This document shows positions 5,410 to 7,217 of a stretch of DNA of 7,217 bases, in pieces. Positions within the stretch are counted from its first letter, which is position 1. Every line of letters starts with the position of its first letter. Position numbers and translations under genes: made by a program. Below the pieces are notes generated by a model. It did not search any database. It worked only from the letters and a program-made list of their open reading frames with translations, and had not been told where the DNA came from. The stretch comes from Clostridiales bacterium UBA3705 (GTDB taxonomy: Bacteria; Bacillota_A; Clostridia; Oscillospirales; Oscillospiraceae), in the NCBI GenBank assembly GCA_002372735.1, contig DFIE01000050.1, positions 1 through 7,217 on the forward strand, read 5' to 3'.

Positions 5410-7026
5410 ATGGAACAAGTATTTGTCACCGGTCACCGCAACCCGGACACCGACTCCATCGTTTCCGCCATGTCCTTCTCTGCCCTGCAGAACGCCCTGG
5501 GCGAACGGGGCTATGTGGCGGCGCGGCTGGGCCATCTGAACGATGAGTCCAAGCGGATTTTGAACCGGTTCGGCTTTGAGCCCCCGGTGCTCATCAAAAA
5601 CGTCCGGACCCAGGTGAAGGACCTGGAATTTGATACCCCCCCTGCCCTGAGCGCCGCCCTGACCGTTGACAGAGGCTGGTCCATTTTGCAGAGTGATTCC
5701 GCCATTGCCGCCATCCCCGTGACCAACGAGGACGGCACCCTTTACGGAATGCTCTCCTCCGGCGACGTGGCAACCTACGACATGAAAACCATCACCGACC
5801 CGGTGGTCCATGACATTCCCCTGTTCAATCTGCTCTCCGTGCTGGAGGGCCGGGTGCTCAACGAGGCGGGCAGCATTGTGGACACCATCTCAGGCGAAGT
5901 GATCTTTGCCCTGCCCAAGGGTTCGGATCAGCTGCTGTTCAACGGAGAGGATTATATCGCCATCTGCGGTGATCAGCCCGAGGTCATCCGCTGGGCGTTG
6001 GAGTCCAACATCCAGTGCCTGATCCTGTGCGAGGCCGAACTGAGCCCGGAGCTGCGGGATCTGAAAACCAAAACCTGCATCATCTCCACCCCCTTTGACG
6101 CCTATCGGGCAGCCCGGCTGATCTTCCAGTCCATCCCCATTGCCCGGATCTGCCAGACCTATGACATGGTCACCTTCCACCTGGAGGACTACATCGACGA
6201 CGTGCGTGAGGTGGTCTCCAAGAGCCGTTACCGCTGCTACCCCATTCTGGATGAGAACGAAAAGGTGGTGGGCACCCTTTCCAGATACCACCTGATTAAG
6301 CCCAGGCGGAAAAAGGTGGTGCTGGTGGACCACAACGAGCTGGCCCAATCCGTGCCCGGGCTGGACCAGGCTGAGGTGCTGGGCATCATTGACCACCACA
6401 GGCTGGCCGACATCCAGACCAACAACCCCATTTTCTTCCGCAACGAGATTGTGGGCAGCTCCACCACCATTGTGGCAGAGATGTACCAGGAGAAGGGGCT
6501 GATGCCCTCGAAAAAAATGGCCGGTCTGATGTGCGCCGCCATTATCTCTGACACGGTCATCTTTAAATCCCCCACTGCCACTTCCAGGGACCGGATCATC
6601 GCCGAGCGCCTGGCCCGGATTGCAGGACTGTCGCTGGATGAGCTGGGACAGTTTATCTTTGCCGCCTCCCTGGGCGGAGACAAATCCGCCAAGGACCTCA
6701 TGTACACCGACTTTAAGGACTTCCACATTGCGGGGCACTATCTGGGCGTCAGCCAGATCACCTGTGTGGACTCGGTATCCATGCTTGACCGCAAGGAGGA
6801 GTTCCTGGACCAGATGCGCAAGGACAAGGCCGAAAAGGGCTATGACATTATGATCCTGATGCTGACAGACGTGCTTTTGGAGGGCACCCAGTTGATTTTC
6901 CTGGGCAACCCCGACGACATTGCCCAGGCCTTCAACACCGAGGTGAAGGGCAACACCCTGTTCCTGCCCGGTGTGATGAGCCGGAAAAAGCAGGTAATCC
7001 CCATGCTCTCCGCCCTTTGGGGCTGA
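5410..7026 (+). CDS. ppaC: Mn-dependent inorganic pyrophosphatase, family II, CBS/DRTGG type
   Basis: This 538-residue cytosolic enzyme hydrolyses pyrophosphate to two phosphates, pulling biosynthetic reactions forward. It belongs to the DHH phosphoesterase superfamily. The N-terminal motif GHRNPDTDS supplies H9, D13 and D15, the numbering seen in the Bacillus enzyme. The catalytic domain is then interrupted by a regulatory insert: CBS repeat 1 at about 66-125, a DRTGG-like region at about 137-245 (the namesake motif itself is not seen), and CBS repeat 2 at about 246-298. Catalytic sequence resumes with VDHNE (D307), IIDHH (D328, H329, H330), SSTT (350-353) and SD (D381). The DHHA2 domain at about 415-535 ends with SRKKQ (R525, K526), the substrate-binding loop. 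The length fits the long CBS-DRTGG class rather than the roughly 310-residue plain form. Characterised CBS-pyrophosphatases are inhibited by AMP/ADP and activated by ATP or diadenosine polyphosphates; the same is expected here. ATG 5410 is fixed by AGGAGG at 5397-5402. Confidence 0.95.
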   Translation: MEQVFVTGHRNPDTDSIVSAMSFSALQNALGERGYVAARLGHLNDESKRILNRFGFEPPVLIKNVRTQVKDLEFDTPPALSAALTVDRGWSILQSDSAIAAIPVTNEDGTLYGMLSSGDVATYDMKTITDPVVHDIPLFNLLSVLEGRVLNEAGSIVDTISGEVIFALPKGSDQLLFNGEDYIAICGDQPEVIRWALESNIQCLILCEAELSPELRDLKTKTCIISTPFDAYRAARLIFQSIPIARICQTYDMVTFHLEDYIDDVREVVSKSRYRCYPILDENEKVVGTLSRYHLIKPRRKKVVLVDHNELAQSVPGLDQAEVLGIIDHHRLADIQTNNPIFFRNEIVGSSTTIVAEMYQEKGLMPSKKMAGLMCAAIISDTVIFKSPTATSRDRIIAERLARIAGLSLDELGQFIFAASLGGDKSAKDLMYTDFKDFHIAGHYLGVSQITCVDSVSMLDRKEEFLDQMRKDKAEKGYDIMILMLTDVLLEGTQLIFLGNPDDIAQAFNTEVKGNTLFLPGVMSRKKQVIPMLSALWG

Positions 7027-7035
7027 GTGCAGTAT

Positions 7036-7064
7036 CGGCCCGGCAGGTCTCCCCTGCCGGGCCG
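7036..7064 (+). terminator. Terminator hairpin after the pyrophosphatase gene
   Basis: Starting nine bases after the stop codon, CGGCCCGGCAGG (7036-7047) pairs perfectly over 12 bases with CCTGCCGGGCCG (7053-7064) around a five-base loop. The following sequence (TGTCCTCTTTCC) is pyrimidine-rich but not a clean T-run, so termination may be partial and completed by the AT-rich hairpin downstream at 7110-7146. Confidence 0.7.
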
Positions 7065-7109
7065 GTGTCCTCTTTCCCGGCCGGAGACTGCCCGGGGGAA
7101 GATTTTTTG

Positions 7110-7146
7110 AAAAAACGGAAAATAATGCTTGACATTTCCGTTTTTT
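7110..7146. terminator. AT-rich hairpin with T-run, overlapping the tRNA-Thr promoter
   Basis: AAAAAACGGAAA (7110-7121) pairs over 12 bases with TTTCCGTTTTTT (7135-7146), and two further T residues follow. The 13-base loop contains the -35 box of the next promoter. In RNA arriving from the left this is a plausible back-up terminator. Only three pairs are G-C, so stability is modest and the structure could partly be a by-product of A/T tracts at a promoter. Confidence 0.45.
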
Positions 7147-7156
7147 TTGATATAAT
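7129..7156 (+). promoter_or_regulatory. Promoter of tRNA-Thr
   Basis: Perfect TTGACA (7129-7134) and perfect TATAAT (7151-7156) are separated by 16 bases that include a run of eight T. Transcription would begin near 7163, about 14 bases before the mature tRNA. Both hexamers are consensus, matching the strong promoters expected of tRNA genes. Confidence 0.88.
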
Positions 7157-7176
7157 AACGAAGCTGACTGCGAAAC

Positions 7177-7217
7177 GCTGTTATAGCTCAGCCGGTAGAG
7201 CGCATCCTTGGTAAGGA
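7177..7217 (+). tRNA. tRNA-Thr (anticodon GGT), 5' part, cut by window end
   Basis: The visible 41 bases start with acceptor strand GCTGTTA, then TA, D arm GCTC-AGCCGGTA-GAGC, G26, and anticodon strand CATCC. The loop TTGGTAA (7208-7214) has U at position 33 and anticodon GGT (7210-7212), reading ACC and ACU threonine codons. The anticodon stem begins to close with GGA at the last base. The T arm and 3' end lie beyond the window, so pairing of the acceptor stem cannot be checked. More tRNA genes may follow. Confidence 0.9.

Noticed and set aside
5890..6738. A 282-codon minus-strand frame within the pyrophosphatase gene.
   Set aside because: It is codon-aligned antisense of a strongly conserved gene, with the same G/V/H/L-rich composition, explained by codon bias.
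7017..7214. 65-codon plus-strand frame downstream of the pyrophosphatase.
   Set aside because: It overlaps the gene's stop, a terminator hairpin, a promoter and tRNA-Thr, and has no plausible ribosome binding site.

Overview
The window reads as chromosomal DNA of a fairly GC-rich anaerobic member of the Bacillota, most likely a gut clostridium of the Oscillospiraceae type. The evidence is a surface protein anchored by SLH domains, a CBS-domain family II pyrophosphatase, sigma-70-like promoters of the low-GC Gram-positive kind, strong AGGAGG-type ribosome binding sites, and codon use that avoids TTA, CTA and TCA. The species cannot be fixed from the sequence alone.

Layout, left to right. Positions 1-234 (minus) hold the N-terminal 78 residues of a four-helix-bundle protein of the 23S rRNA intervening-sequence (S23/IVP, Avd-like) family, running off the left edge, with its promoter at 253-281. 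Positions 284-458 hold a compact array of short hairpins separated by eight copies of a GTGAAATC / GATTTCAC box, four in each orientation. The array abuts the terminator (462-501) of a tRNA-Ser(GGA) gene (504-595, minus), which has a strong promoter at 634-662.

The centre (756-5201, minus) is one very large gene for a secreted 1481-residue multidomain phosphohydrolase. In order it has a signal peptide, a CpdB/5'-nucleotidase-type metallophosphoesterase, a nucleotidase C-terminal domain, two copies of a roughly 145-residue module of unknown fold, a beta-rich domain that may resemble the C-terminal domain of SAM hydroxide adenosyltransferases, a Cys-based tyrosine/lipid phosphatase domain with an HCLEGKDRTG loop, and three SLH domains that should tether it to the cell wall.

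A 208-base divergent intergenic region (5202-5409) carries back-to-back promoters. To its right (5410-7026, plus) is a 538-residue nucleotide-regulated Mn-dependent inorganic pyrophosphatase with embedded CBS and DRTGG-like domains. It is followed by a GC-rich hairpin (7036-7064), an AT-rich hairpin interleaved with a perfect tRNA promoter (7110-7156), and the 5' part of tRNA-Thr(GGT) cut by the right edge.

How the parts fit: the surface enzyme would strip phosphate from extracellular nucleotides and possibly phosphoproteins or phospholipids, and the pyrophosphatase would keep cytosolic pyrophosphate low under adenine-nucleotide control. Both concern phosphate and nucleotide metabolism, but apart from the shared divergent region nothing visible proves joint regulation. 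The two least explained items are the four-helix gene with its inverted hairpin array, which looks like an inserted unit beside a tRNA, and the unusual fusion of two unrelated phosphatase types in one wall-bound protein.
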